Part shown: one piece after another, positions 18,301 to 26,687 of the stretch
Layout: each line of letters begins with the position of its first letter
How positions within the stretch are numbered: the first letter of the stretch is position 1
Source: Afipia sp049747295
GTDB lineage: Bacteria; Pseudomonadota; Alphaproteobacteria; Rhizobiales; Xanthobacteraceae
Length of the DNA stretch: 64,000 nt
Direction of reading: 5' to 3'
Assembly: GCF_049747295.1 (NCBI RefSeq)
Contig: NZ_JBMHJM010000001.1
Coordinates: 682,001-746,000 of the forward strand
Notes under the pieces: model-generated
Database searches by the model: none
What the model was told of the DNA's origin: nothing
Seen by the model: only the letters and a program-made list of their open reading frames with translations
Made by a program: the position numbers and the translations under genes

Positions 18301-19100
18301 CAAGCGGCCTTCGCCGTTGCGACGCGGGGGACCGGCTCCGTTCGTTGCAATGGACCCGTCCAGGTCAGGATTTCGAAACGTCCGTCCTCGTGCTCGACCA
18401 AGGCGGTGCAACTTTCGACCCAGTCGCCGCAATTCATGTAGCGAATGCCATTCTCATCGCGGATCGTTGCGTAGTGAATGTGGCCGCAGATCACACCGTC
18501 CGCACCGTGACGCTTGGCTTCGCCGGCGAGCGTCTGTTCGAACGCGCCGATGTAGTTGACAGCGTTCTTGACCTTCAGCTTCGCCCATTGCGACAGCGAC
18601 CAGTACGGCACACCGAACAACTTTCGGAAAGCATTCACGAGCCGGTTCATCTGGATTGCAAAGTCATAGGCCTTGTCGCCAAGGTGAGCGAGCCAGCGCG
18701 CGTTCTGCACCACAAGATCGAAGATATCGCCGTGGATCACCAAGTAGCGCTTGCCGTCAGCGCCTTCGTGAATGGCCTGCTCGACGACTTCAACACCACC
18801 GAAATGCGTTCCGTAATAGGAGCGGAGAAATTCGTCGTGGTTACCTGGAATGTAGAGGACACGCGCGCCTTTGCGGACGCGACGAAGCATCTTCTGCACG
18901 AAATCATTATGCGATTGTGGCCAGTGCCAGTTGGACTTCAGCGCCCAACCGTCGATGATGTCGCCGACAAGGTAAATCGTGTCGGCATCGTGGACGCGGA
19001 GAAAATCGAGAAGACGGTCGCATTGCGAACCGCGAGCTCCGAGATGAACGTCGGAGATAAACAAGGTGCGAAAGCGTCGTTCGGGACTGCTGTCGCTCAT
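18300..19100 (-). CDS. plcP: PlcP-type phospholipase C / LpxH-like metallophosphoesterase
   Basis: 266 residues from ATG 19100 (GGAAAGG seven to eight bases upstream; an ATG five codons earlier is less well placed). Calcineurin-fold metal sites are complete: SDVHL with Asp17 and His19, GDIID at 46-50, GNHD at 86-89, HGD at 123-125 and GHIH near 206. Such proteins are usually annotated UDP-2,3-diacylglucosamine diphosphatase. However, alphaproteobacteria normally use LpxI for that step, and the members paired with a GT4 gene are PlcP, which strips phospholipid headgroups to diacylglycerol during phosphate stress. A Pho-box candidate begins 39 bases upstream of the start. The operon partner is agt, and pmtA lies just upstream. 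Confidence 0.8.
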   Translation of the reverse strand: MSDSSPERRFRTLFISDVHLGARGSQCDRLLDFLRVHDADTIYLVGDIIDGWALKSNWHWPQSHNDFVQKMLRRVRKGARVLYIPGNHDEFLRSYYGTHFGGVEVVEQAIHEGADGKRYLVIHGDIFDLVVQNARWLAHLGDKAYDFAIQMNRLVNAFRKLFGVPYWSLSQWAKLKVKNAVNYIGAFEQTLAGEAKRHGADGVICGHIHYATIRDENGIRYMNCGDWVESCTALVEHEDGRFEILTWTGPLQRTEPVPRVATAKAA

Positions 19101-19138
19101 CGTCTGCCTTTCCATACGGCGCCCCTTACCAAAATCGT

Positions 19139-19156
19139 ATGACAGCGTGATGAACG
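19139..19156 (-). promoter_or_regulatory. Candidate Pho box upstream of plcP-agt
   Basis: Read on the minus strand it is CGTTCAT-CACG-CTGTCAT: two 7-base direct repeats with four-base spacing. It matches the PhoB consensus CTGTCAT-N4-CTGTCAT at 12 of 14 repeat positions, the second half perfectly. It lies entirely in the 57-base gap between pmtA and plcP, 38 bases before the plcP ATG, where a PhoB site replacing a -35 element would fit. Confidence 0.7.
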
Positions 19157-19157
19157 A

Positions 19158-19817
19158 TCAGGCTGCCTTTGAGCTGGCGGTACGCTCGAAACAAACCAGC
19201 GTGTAAATGCCGAACGGAGCAACTTTGCGCCGTTCGACAAGGGTGGTGTTGTCATTTGATTGCGCCCAGGCTTGAAGCCGGGAGAACGGAAATTCCGGAC
19301 GCAGACCGAGCGCGCGGGTCTTTTGTGCTGCCCAGCGCTCGACCGCTGCCGCCATGCCCACTTCCGAATAGAGATGATTAACGAGAATGATGCGGCCGCC
19401 CGGCTTCACCACACGGTGGCATTCGGACAGGACCCGCTCGGGATTGGCCACCAGCGTGATGACGAACTGCGCTACGACGCAGTCGAAGGTCGCGTCCTCA
19501 AAGGTCATGTTGTGCGCGTCCATCTGCTGGACGGCCTTCACGAACGGATACTTGCCGCTGGCCATTTTCTGCCGGGCCTTCTCCAGCATCGGCGCGCTCA
19601 TGTCGATGCCGGTGATTTCCGTGCGGTTGTCGTAGTCGTCGAACGACAGTCCGGTTCCGACCCCGACTTCCAGAATTTTCCCGCCGATGGCGCGCGCCGC
19701 GGCGGCAGCAGCGCGGCGGCCCTTCACCATCACCGGCCCGCACACCGCATCGTAAATCGGCGCCCAGCGAGCATAGGCGGTTTCGACGATGGACTTCTCG
19801 AGATCGGTGGAGGTCAT
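19158..19817 (-). CDS. pmtA: Phosphatidylethanolamine N-methyltransferase, PmtA (rhizobial/Rhodobacter type)
   Basis: 219 residues from ATG 19817 (GGAAC upstream; the frame also offers a TTG six codons earlier). Class I SAM methyltransferase with motif I ILEVGVGTGLS at 48-58 and motif II IDMS near 71-74. The N-terminal YARWAPIYD and C-terminal FGIYTLVCFER blocks are typical of soluble PmtA. It methylates phosphatidylethanolamine three times to phosphatidylcholine, at the inner face of the cytoplasmic membrane. Downstream on the same strand lie plcP and agt, which degrade phospholipid and replace it, so phosphatidylcholine making and breaking are side by side. Confidence 0.87.
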   Translation of the reverse strand: MTSTDLEKSIVETAYARWAPIYDAVCGPVMVKGRRAAAAAARAIGGKILEVGVGTGLSFDDYDNRTEITGIDMSAPMLEKARQKMASGKYPFVKAVQQMDAHNMTFEDATFDCVVAQFVITLVANPERVLSECHRVVKPGGRIILVNHLYSEVGMAAAVERWAAQKTRALGLRPEFPFSRLQAWAQSNDNTTLVERRKVAPFGIYTLVCFERTASSKAA

Positions 19818-19921
19818 CTTCGTTCCAATAAGCAAAGTCTGACTGGAATCAGACGGTTTGAGCGCTTATTGGCGATTAACAGCAGAGTGCGACAAACTGG
19901 CGACAATGGGCCGCACGCCTG

Positions 19922-20731
19922 TCATCCTTCATTCTCGAAGGCGTGGAAATGGTGGATCGGCCCGTGGCCATGGCCCACTCCAAGCTGGTCGGCCTTGGCA
20001 ATGGCGGCGCTGATATAGGCCTTGGCCTGACGGACGGCGCTTGCCAGATCCTCGCCTTTCGCCAGGCCGGCTGCGATGGCGGACGAGAGAGAGCAGCCGG
20101 TACCATGGGTGTTCTTCGTGGCAATGCGTGCCGCAGCCAACCGGACGATATCGTCCCCACTCAGGAGGTAATCGACGCTCTCCGGGCCCTCTCCGTGCCC
20201 GCCTTTGACGAGAACCGCGGCGCATCCCATGGCCAGCAAGGCCCTGCCCTGACGCTCGACGTCAGCCTCAGTCGCCGCGACAGTTTCATTGAGCAGCGCC
20301 GCCGCTTCCGGGAGGTTCGGCGTGATAATGGTCGCGCGCGGAAACAGCTTTGTGCGCACCGCATTGATCGCGTCCGGCGACAGCAGGCGATCGCCCGATG
20401 TCGCCACCATCACCGGGTCGACCACGACATATTTGGGTGACCAGCGATCGAGGCCCGCGACAATCGCGTCGATCACCTCATGACGGGAGACCATTCCGAT
20501 CTTCACGGCTTTGACATCGAGATCGCTGAAGACAGCATCGATTTGCGCGGTGACGAAATCTGCGGGTACGTCGTGGATACCTGTCACGCCTTGGGTGTTT
20601 TGCGCTGTCAGCGCCGTGATCACCGAGGCGCCGTAGACGCCGAGCGCGGCAAACGTCTTGAGATCGGCCTGGATACCCGCGCCGCCACCCGAGTCTGAAC
20701 CGGCAATGGTGAGCGCAATCGGTTTGCTCAT
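19922..20731 (-). CDS. thiD: Hydroxymethylpyrimidine/phosphomethylpyrimidine kinase
   Basis: 269 residues, the normal length for ThiD. It begins with the ribokinase-fold signature ALTIAGSDSGGGAGIQADLK and ends with the anion-hole region NTHGTGCSLSSAIA containing the catalytic aspartate neighbourhood. It phosphorylates HMP and HMP-P in thiamine biosynthesis. The ATG at 20731 has GGGAA upstream. No other thi gene is adjacent and I see no TPP-riboswitch core (CTGAGA) in its leader. It is divergent from the small Lrp-domain gene. Confidence 0.93.
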   Translation of the reverse strand: MSKPIALTIAGSDSGGGAGIQADLKTFAALGVYGASVITALTAQNTQGVTGIHDVPADFVTAQIDAVFSDLDVKAVKIGMVSRHEVIDAIVAGLDRWSPKYVVVDPVMVATSGDRLLSPDAINAVRTKLFPRATIITPNLPEAAALLNETVAATEADVERQGRALLAMGCAAVLVKGGHGEGPESVDYLLSGDDIVRLAAARIATKNTHGTGCSLSSAIAAGLAKGEDLASAVRQAKAYISAAIAKADQLGVGHGHGPIHHFHAFENEG

Positions 20732-20883
20732 AACGTTCCCAACAAAATCACGTGTTCGTCGACCCAGATCTCCCTGCTACAGGGTCTAGCGCGCAGGACC
20801 GAGCCCAGCAAGCCGACTTGCCACCGCGGATGATTTTAGGCTCTATGCGGAGTGAGTTTTATGGCATTTCCGGGAGAGTAGCG

Positions 20884-21120
20884 ATGGTGCCCTTCTTTGT
20901 TCAGATCAAATGCAAATTGGGCCAATCCTATGCGGTTGCCAATGCGCTCGCGGAAGCCGAGATCGCCTCCGAGATCTATTCGACCGCGGGCGACTACGAC
21001 CTGCTGGTGAAATTCTACGTCGAGAGCAGTACGGACATCGGCCATTTCGTCAACGAAAAGGTCCAGATCATTCCTGGCATTCAGGACACTTACACCATCA
21101 TCACCTTCAAGGCGTTCTGA
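20884..21120 (+). CDS. Stand-alone Lrp/AsnC ligand-binding (RAM) domain protein
   Basis: 78 residues from ATG 20884 with GGAGA upstream; a longer frame back to 20752 lacks support. The whole protein matches the C-terminal alpha-beta sandwich of Lrp/AsnC regulators: FVQIKCKLGQSYAVANAL, then GDYDLLVKFYVES and a final ITFKAF strand. There is no helix-turn-helix, so it cannot bind DNA itself. Such SraA-type proteins may sense amino acids or assemble with full-length Lrp proteins. It is divergent from thiD across about 150 bases. Confidence 0.85.
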   Translation: MVPFFVQIKCKLGQSYAVANALAEAEIASEIYSTAGDYDLLVKFYVESSTDIGHFVNEKVQIIPGIQDTYTIITFKAF

Positions 21121-21147
21121 CGGGAACAGCTTAGCAGACGGGACGGT

Positions 21148-22119
21148 TCAGGAGATTTTTGCGAGCACCGGTGCGTCCGGGTCCTTTTCGCCGTCCGCGA
21201 TGGTTGCAATGGCGGCGACCGGCGTGTCCCGCAGCCGCTTCAGCCCCAGATAGCGCTCGCGCAGGATCACGAAGATGCCCGCGCCTGCGACCACTACGGC
21301 GCCGATGATGACGTAAAGCGTGGGCACCTCACCAAAAAACCAGTAGCCCAGCAGGAAGGCCCACAGCATGGCTGTGTAGTCGAACGGCGCGAGAAACGAT
21401 GCCGGGGCGAACCGGTAGCTGTCGTTAAAAAAGATCTGGCCAAGCCCGCCGGTGATGCCCACTCCGATCAGCAAAACAACGTCTAACGTACTTGCGGGCA
21501 TCCGCCAGCCGAACGGGGCGGTCAACAGCGAAACCAGCATCACCAGCAGCGTCATGAAAATGACGATGGACGACGTGGTCTCTGTCGCCGTAAGTCGCCG
21601 GATCTGGATCGACGCACCGCCGGAGGACAATGCGTTCAGCAGCGCAAATATCAGGCCGAGGATCACCGAGGACGTAAACGCAGCGTGCGCACCAAAGTAA
21701 GGCGTCAGCATCAGGACCACGCCGCCGAAGCCGATGACCACAGCCGACCAGCGATAGGCGTGCACTTTCTCCTTGAGAAACACGGCTGCGAGCACCACCG
21801 TGATCAGCGGCGCGACAAAGGCGATCGCCGTGAAATCCGCGATCGGAATTCGCGCAAGCGCCGCAAACGTGCAGAACGTGCCGACGACGCTGAAGATTCC
21901 ACGCACCAGATGATCGGACGGCCGCTTCGTTGTCAGCGCACCGCGCAGTTGCCCCCGCCAGCCGAACACGATGAGCACCGGTATCAAGGCAAACAACGAA
22001 CGGAAGAATGCAACCTGCCCCTCGGGATAGGCACCCGCGAGGTAGCGCACTTGCGCCCCCATGATCGCAAACATCAGCGTACTGATGACCTTGAAGGAAA
22101 CCGCTCTGACAATATGCAT
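21148..22119 (-). CDS. EamA/DMT-family membrane transporter
   Basis: 323 residues from ATG 22119; an upstream extension of 28 codons is basic and looks non-coding. About ten hydrophobic segments are arranged as two EamA repeats (roughly 10-135 and 150-285), with a charged C-terminal tail ending near VLAKIS. The DMT superfamily exports metabolites, often amino acids or their derivatives; the substrate is not predictable here. It is convergent with the small Lrp-domain gene (27-base gap), which might be coincidence or a sensor-exporter pairing. Confidence 0.82.
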   Translation of the reverse strand: MHIVRAVSFKVISTLMFAIMGAQVRYLAGAYPEGQVAFFRSLFALIPVLIVFGWRGQLRGALTTKRPSDHLVRGIFSVVGTFCTFAALARIPIADFTAIAFVAPLITVVLAAVFLKEKVHAYRWSAVVIGFGGVVLMLTPYFGAHAAFTSSVILGLIFALLNALSSGGASIQIRRLTATETTSSIVIFMTLLVMLVSLLTAPFGWRMPASTLDVVLLIGVGITGGLGQIFFNDSYRFAPASFLAPFDYTAMLWAFLLGYWFFGEVPTLYVIIGAVVVAGAGIFVILRERYLGLKRLRDTPVAAIATIADGEKDPDAPVLAKIS

Positions 22120-22238
22120 TGAAGTGAAACGAATCCCGCAGCGAATGTGAATGGACAAAGCACGCAGCATGAGGCGGGAAAAGTCCCGTTTCCAGCATGA
22201 CAAGATCCAGCGCTATGCAGTGGGAACGTATGACCAGC

Positions 22239-23156
22239 TCAGGCCTTCTTGGGCGGACGTGGCGGGCCTTCCACCGGCGGCAGTGACTTGAGATAAGTCG
22301 CCATCGCGCTGCGATCAGCATCGCTGAGCTGGGACGTGTTCTTGATCACCGGCACCATCAATCCGCCAGCGGTATCACCGTCCGGCAGTTCACCGGTCTT
22401 CAGGAAATAGGCGATGTCCTTATCAGACCAGTCCTTGAGCCCCTTCTGGGTGATGTTCGGGACCCACCCCTTGCCTTCCGGATTCGGTCCACCGGCAAAT
22501 CGCTGCGACGACACAATGCCGCCGAGGAAATTGCGCGGGCTGTGACACTCGGCGCAGTGGCCGAGTGTGTTCACAAGATAGGCTCCGCGATTCCATTCCG
22601 CCGACTGCTTCGGGTCCGGCGCGAACGGCTTGTCGTCCATGAACAGGAATTTCCAGCCGCCGACCAGGCGGCGGATGTTGTAGGGAAACTCGATCTGATG
22701 CGGACGCGGCCTTCCCGACAAGGGCGGCAAAGTCTTGATGTAGGCAAACAGGTCGCGGATGTCCTGCGTCGTCGCATGCGTATAGGAGGCGTAGGGAAAC
22801 GCGGGAAAATAGTGCTCGCCGCTGGGCGAGGTGCCCTTCTTCATGGCGGTGACGAAATCTGCTTCGGTCCAGTTACCGATGCCGTTCATTTTGTGAGGCG
22901 AGATGTTCGGCGCGTAGAACGTTCCAAATGGCGAATGAAGGGCGAGCCCTCCGCCCAGCATCGTACGTGGCTCGCCCGCAACCCCGTGGCAGGACGTGCA
23001 GCCACCGGCATTGAAAACGGCCTCTCCATGAGCGACGTCGGGCGTGTAGGCCGGCAGGGCTTCCGCCGAAACCACCGCAGGGATGGTGATGAACCAAAAC
23101 GTCCCAAGGCCGGCAATAACAGCGGCGATCACAAGCACACATAGCTTCCGCCACAT
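22239..23156 (-). CDS. Membrane-anchored dihaem cytochrome c
   Basis: 305 residues. The N-terminal hydrophobic segment (about 5-30) is a signal or anchor. Two cytochrome c domains follow: CTSCH at 53-57 and CAECH at 201-205, each followed by candidate Met ligands. The organisation resembles the cytochrome subunits that accept electrons from periplasmic quinoprotein or molybdo-dehydrogenases and pass them to terminal oxidases. No dehydrogenase gene is directly adjacent; a CoxL-like gene lies 1.2 kb away on the same strand. It is divergent from the CHRD gene, with an 88-base shared gap. Confidence 0.87.
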   Translation of the reverse strand: MWRKLCVLVIAAVIAGLGTFWFITIPAVVSAEALPAYTPDVAHGEAVFNAGGCTSCHGVAGEPRTMLGGGLALHSPFGTFYAPNISPHKMNGIGNWTEADFVTAMKKGTSPSGEHYFPAFPYASYTHATTQDIRDLFAYIKTLPPLSGRPRPHQIEFPYNIRRLVGGWKFLFMDDKPFAPDPKQSAEWNRGAYLVNTLGHCAECHSPRNFLGGIVSSQRFAGGPNPEGKGWVPNITQKGLKDWSDKDIAYFLKTGELPDGDTAGGLMVPVIKNTSQLSDADRSAMATYLKSLPPVEGPPRPPKKA

Positions 23157-23244
23157 ACGCGCCCCCAGAGAAAAGAAAGAACAGGAACCAAAAAACTCTC
23201 GCCGGTGTTCAAATCATATCCGTAATTCAATCAGGAGAGGAACC

Positions 23245-23670
23245 ATGAACAACGGTTTCGCAATCACTACCTCGGTACTCAGCGTGCTGATCGCGTTCGG
23301 TGGCGCAGCACAGGCCGAAAAAATGACCATGAAGGTCAACCTTACAAGCGCAGCGGAAGTGCCTGCCAATACAAGTCCGGGCAAAGGCACGGCTGATATC
23401 AATTTCGATTCCGCGACCAAGGCACTGACCTGGAAGGTGACCTATTCAGGCCTCACCGGTCCCGCGACTATGGCACATTTTCATGGTCCAGCAGAAGCCG
23501 GCAAGAACGCGCCTATTGTTGTGCCTTTCAAAGACCCGGCCAGCGGTGCGGAAGGCAGCGCCACCCTGACGGATGCCCAGGCCGCGGACTTCATGGCGGG
23601 CAAGTACTACGTCAACGTCCACACCGCGGCCCATCCGGCCGGCGAAATTCGTGGACAGGTTACGAAATAG
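23245..23670 (+). CDS. Secreted CHRD-domain protein
   Basis: 141 residues from ATG 23245 with a strong AGGAGAGG. Signal peptide at 1-23 (ending AAQA). The remainder is a single CHRD domain: TSAAEVPANTSPGKGTA near the start, MAHFHGPA in the middle and YYVNVHTAAHPAGEIRGQV at the end. CHRD domains are periplasmic or extracytoplasmic beta sandwiches of unknown function in bacteria; the conserved histidines suggest metal binding, which is inference. Flanked by two c-type cytochrome genes, divergent from one and convergent with the other. Confidence 0.88.
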   Translation: MNNGFAITTSVLSVLIAFGGAAQAEKMTMKVNLTSAAEVPANTSPGKGTADINFDSATKALTWKVTYSGLTGPATMAHFHGPAEAGKNAPIVVPFKDPASGAEGSATLTDAQAADFMAGKYYVNVHTAAHPAGEIRGQVTK

Positions 23671-23703
23671 TCCAACGACCCGCGAACTTTCGGATGCAAA
23701 GAG

Positions 23704-23733
23704 AAAGGCGAGGACCGACGGCCCTCGCCCTTT
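23704..23733. terminator. Probable bidirectional terminator
   Basis: AAAGGCGAGG pairs with CCTCGCC-C-TTT with one bulged C and an eight-to-nine-base loop. It lies between the convergent CHRD gene (ends 23670) and cytochrome c' gene (ends 23756). The flanking T/A runs are short, so termination strength is uncertain. Confidence 0.5.
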
Positions 23734-23755
23734 GTGCATCAAATACCGTTGAAGA

Positions 23756-24205
23756 TCAGCTGTTCTTCACGCGGAATGTTTCGTGGCACCCGGAGCAGGC
23801 CTTACCGATGGTCGGAAGGTTCACCTTCAGCGAATCAAGATCCTTCACCTGGGCCTTGGCCTCAGTCACGGCCTTTGCAAAACTGGCAATTTTGGCGTCG
23901 AAGTCGCTCTTGCTTTCCCAGATTTTCGGCGACGGGCTGTAGTCACCATCAGCCTTGGCCCCCTTCACGCTGTCAGGATAAAGCGTCGGCAACTTCTTTG
24001 CCGTGTCGTCAAGCTGAGCAAGCGCCGCGCTCACCGCTGCCTGATCATAAGGCTTCTCGCCCTTGACCATCGGGCTGAGAACGCCGCCCAGGTTCTTGCC
24101 GTTCGACTTCATCAGCGTCTTGCTCTGATTGACCAGATCTTGCTGAGCGGCGACGGCACCGATGCCGAAGAGAACAGCGACGCTCGCGAGGATAATACGC
24201 TTCAT
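23756..24205 (-). CDS. Cytochrome c' / c556-type monohaem cytochrome
   Basis: 149 residues. Signal peptide at 1-20 (ending AVAA). A four-helix-bundle body follows, with a single C-terminal haem motif CSGCH at 137-141, the arrangement typical of cytochrome c' and c-556. These periplasmic proteins bind NO or carry electrons; whether the iron is five-coordinate cannot be read without alignment. The ATG at 24205 is clear. It lies 106 bases downstream of the CoxL-like gene on the same strand, so it may receive electrons from that enzyme, but this is inference. Confidence 0.85.
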   Translation of the reverse strand: MKRIILASVAVLFGIGAVAAQQDLVNQSKTLMKSNGKNLGGVLSPMVKGEKPYDQAAVSAALAQLDDTAKKLPTLYPDSVKGAKADGDYSPSPKIWESKSDFDAKIASFAKAVTEAKAQVKDLDSLKVNLPTIGKACSGCHETFRVKNS

Positions 24206-24311
24206 TCAGAAAAGCCCTCCGGGTTCATTACAACGACTTCGAAGATCACTAAGCCCACCATCCCTGTTGCAGCATGACAAGCCCAACATTTTTTTGCTGT
24301 GCAGGGAATTT

Positions 24312-26615
24312 TTACAGACGGTGCCGCCGCTGATGCTCGGCGATCGTCATCCAGACACGTTCGGCGGTCGCCGGCATGTCGATGTGATCGATCTTGTACT
24401 CGCGCCACAGCCCATCAATGATCGCGTTGACCACGGCCGGACATGAGCCGATCGCGCCCGCCTCACCCGCCCCCTTCACACCGAGCGGATTGGTCTTGCA
24501 CGGCACATTGTGGGTCTCGAACGTTATTGACGGGCCGTCGGCTGCACGCGGCAGGGCATAGTCCATGAATGTCCCTGTCATGAGCTGGCCGTTGAGATCG
24601 TAGACCGCCTGCTCCATCAGGGCCTGACCGATGCCCTGGACCGTGCCACCGTGAACCTGCCCCTCGAGCAGAAGCGGATTCAGCGTGACGCCGAAATCGT
24701 CGACGATCACGTAATTCACGATGCGGATCCGGCCTGTCGCCGGATCGATTTCGACTTCCACGACGTGGGTGCCGTTCGGATAAGTGCCGTCCGCACTGTT
24801 GAATGCCTCGCTCGCCATCAGCTTGGACGGATCGGATGAGCGTTTAGCGATATCGGCAAACGACATTGAACGATCGGTACCGGCAATCTGCACAAAGCCA
24901 TCGCGGATTTCGAGATCAGCCGCACTGGTCTCGAGTGCGTCGGCGGCGATCTCTTTCAGGTTTACACCGAGTTTGCGGGTGGCGCGCTGGACGCTCACGC
25001 CGCCTGAGGGGATCGAACTCGAGCCACCAGTACCAAGCCCCGTCGCCACGACATCAGTGTCACCCTGCAGGATATGAACGCGTTCAGGCGACAGTCCAAA
25101 CTGCTCCGCCACAATCTGGGCGTACGCGGTCTGGTGCCCCTGCCCGCTCGATTGCGTGCCAATCAGGATGGTGACATCGCCGTTGGGATCAAGCCGCACC
25201 TGGGCAGTCTCGTCCTCTCCCATCGTGCCACAGACTTCGACGTAGGATCCAAGACCAATCCCGCGCAGCAGGCCTTGTTTCTTGGCCGCTTTGAGGCGCT
25301 TCGGAAATTCCTTCCATTCGACAATGTCCATCGCCCGCTTCAGATGCGCCGCGAAATCACCGGAATCGTACACCTTGCCGGTGGCTGTGGTGTACGGCAG
25401 CGCTTTCGGCGCGATGAAATTCTTGCGGCGGATCGCATCGGGCGTCATGCCAAGCTTGCGCGCGGCCGCATCCACAAGCCGCTCAACAACATAAGCCGCT
25501 TCCGGCCGCCCTGCACCGCGATAAGCATCAACCGGGACAGTGTTGGTGAACACCGCACGGATCCGGCAATAGAAGGCCTGAATGTCGTAAAGCCCCGGCA
25601 GCATCCCGGCGCCGCCGTGAGGAATGTAGGGGCCGAATGTCGAGAGATACCCGCCCATATCGCCCATCAAATCGACATCCATGCCGAGGAATTTGCCGTC
25701 GGCAGCAAGCGCCATGCGGGCGGTCGTCACATTGTCGCGTCCCTGGGCGTCACCCAAGAAGTGGTCCGAGCGCTCAGCTGTCCACTTCACGGTCCTGCGC
25801 AGCTTGCGCGCCGCCACGGCAACCAGCGCATATTCGCGATATGGAAACAACCGAGTGCCGAAGCCACCACCGACATCCGGGCAAATGACCCGCATCTTGT
25901 CCTTCGGAATTTTCAGCACATTCTCGCACAGGATATCGCGAAGGCGGTGACTGCCCTGACTGCCAATCGTTAGCGTAAAGTGCTCGCGTTTGACGTCGTA
26001 CTCACAGACGACCGCTCGCGGCTCCATATAGTTCGTCACAACGCGTGGATTGACGATGGAAATCTCCGCGACCGCGTGCGCATCCTTGAAGGCAGCTTCG
26101 GTCTTCGCCTTATCTCCGATCGAGGTGTCGAACAACACGTTGCCCGGATGATCAGGCCAGACCTGCGGGGCATCCTTCTTGACAGCGTTGTTTAAGCCGA
26201 TGACGGCCGGCAACGGCTTCCATTGCACAACGATTGCCTCAACCGCATCGCGCGCCTGATCCATAGTCTCGGCGACGACAAATGCGATGGCATCACCGAC
26301 GTGACGCACCGTGTCCCGAGACAGGATCGGATAAGGCGGCGCGGTAAATGGCTCGTCCGGCAGATTGAACAAACACGGCAGGACGCCGAGATCGGCTGTA
26401 TCTTCAGCCGTCAAAATCGCCGCCACACCGGGAAGCTTGCTGGCAGCGGAGGTATCGATCGTGAAATTCGCGTGAGCATGCGGCGAGCGCAGAACCAGTG
26501 CATGCAACACCGGCCCTGACGCATAGTCATCCGTGTAATGGCCCTTGCCGCGAATAAGAGGGTCGTCTTCCTTACGGGTGACGCTTTGACCGACGCCGAA
26601 TTTTACGGAAGCCAT
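24312..26615 (-). CDS. Molybdenum hydroxylase large subunit, CoxL form II-like, without adjacent partners
   Basis: 767 residues from ATG 26615 with GGAG six bases upstream. It has the xanthine-dehydrogenase a/b hammerhead N-terminus (SVTRKEDDPLIRGKGHYTDD) and a molybdopterin-binding remainder ending with a GVKGAGEAGAIG block containing the catalytic glutamate. The active-site loop is AYRGAGR (364-370). That is the form II signature; true aerobic CO dehydrogenase has AYXCSFR, so CO is probably not the substrate. Form II enzymes hydroxylate diverse aldehydes, heterocycles or acids. The usual FAD (CoxM) and 2Fe-2S (CoxS) subunit genes are absent on either side; neighbours are murJ and cytochrome c'. 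Confidence 0.88.
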   Translation of the reverse strand: MASVKFGVGQSVTRKEDDPLIRGKGHYTDDYASGPVLHALVLRSPHAHANFTIDTSAASKLPGVAAILTAEDTADLGVLPCLFNLPDEPFTAPPYPILSRDTVRHVGDAIAFVVAETMDQARDAVEAIVVQWKPLPAVIGLNNAVKKDAPQVWPDHPGNVLFDTSIGDKAKTEAAFKDAHAVAEISIVNPRVVTNYMEPRAVVCEYDVKREHFTLTIGSQGSHRLRDILCENVLKIPKDKMRVICPDVGGGFGTRLFPYREYALVAVAARKLRRTVKWTAERSDHFLGDAQGRDNVTTARMALAADGKFLGMDVDLMGDMGGYLSTFGPYIPHGGAGMLPGLYDIQAFYCRIRAVFTNTVPVDAYRGAGRPEAAYVVERLVDAAARKLGMTPDAIRRKNFIAPKALPYTTATGKVYDSGDFAAHLKRAMDIVEWKEFPKRLKAAKKQGLLRGIGLGSYVEVCGTMGEDETAQVRLDPNGDVTILIGTQSSGQGHQTAYAQIVAEQFGLSPERVHILQGDTDVVATGLGTGGSSSIPSGGVSVQRATRKLGVNLKEIAADALETSAADLEIRDGFVQIAGTDRSMSFADIAKRSSDPSKLMASEAFNSADGTYPNGTHVVEVEIDPATGRIRIVNYVIVDDFGVTLNPLLLEGQVHGGTVQGIGQALMEQAVYDLNGQLMTGTFMDYALPRAADGPSITFETHNVPCKTNPLGVKGAGEAGAIGSCPAVVNAIIDGLWREYKIDHIDMPATAERVWMTIAEHQRRHRL

Positions 26616-26687
26616 GAATTCTCCAACTGCAATCTGGAACGCTTCTAATTCCATATTGCAGCGGATCACACCGAAGCGCAAATGACT

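Noticed and set aside
18273..19142. 289-codon plus-strand frame over plcP
   Set aside because: Antisense shadow of plcP, whose metal-binding motifs are complete.
20732..20883. TPP riboswitch upstream of thiD
   Set aside because: The conserved CTGAGA core and paired helices are not present on the minus strand.
24202..24408. Minus-strand frame containing CWACHA, resembling a haem motif
   Set aside because: It overlaps the end of the molybdenum hydroxylase gene in another frame, has no signal peptide and spans a 106-base gap; the motif is probably chance.
24312..26615. Aerobic CO dehydrogenase large subunit
   Set aside because: The active-site loop is AYRGAGR, not AYXCSFR, and coxM/coxS are absent.
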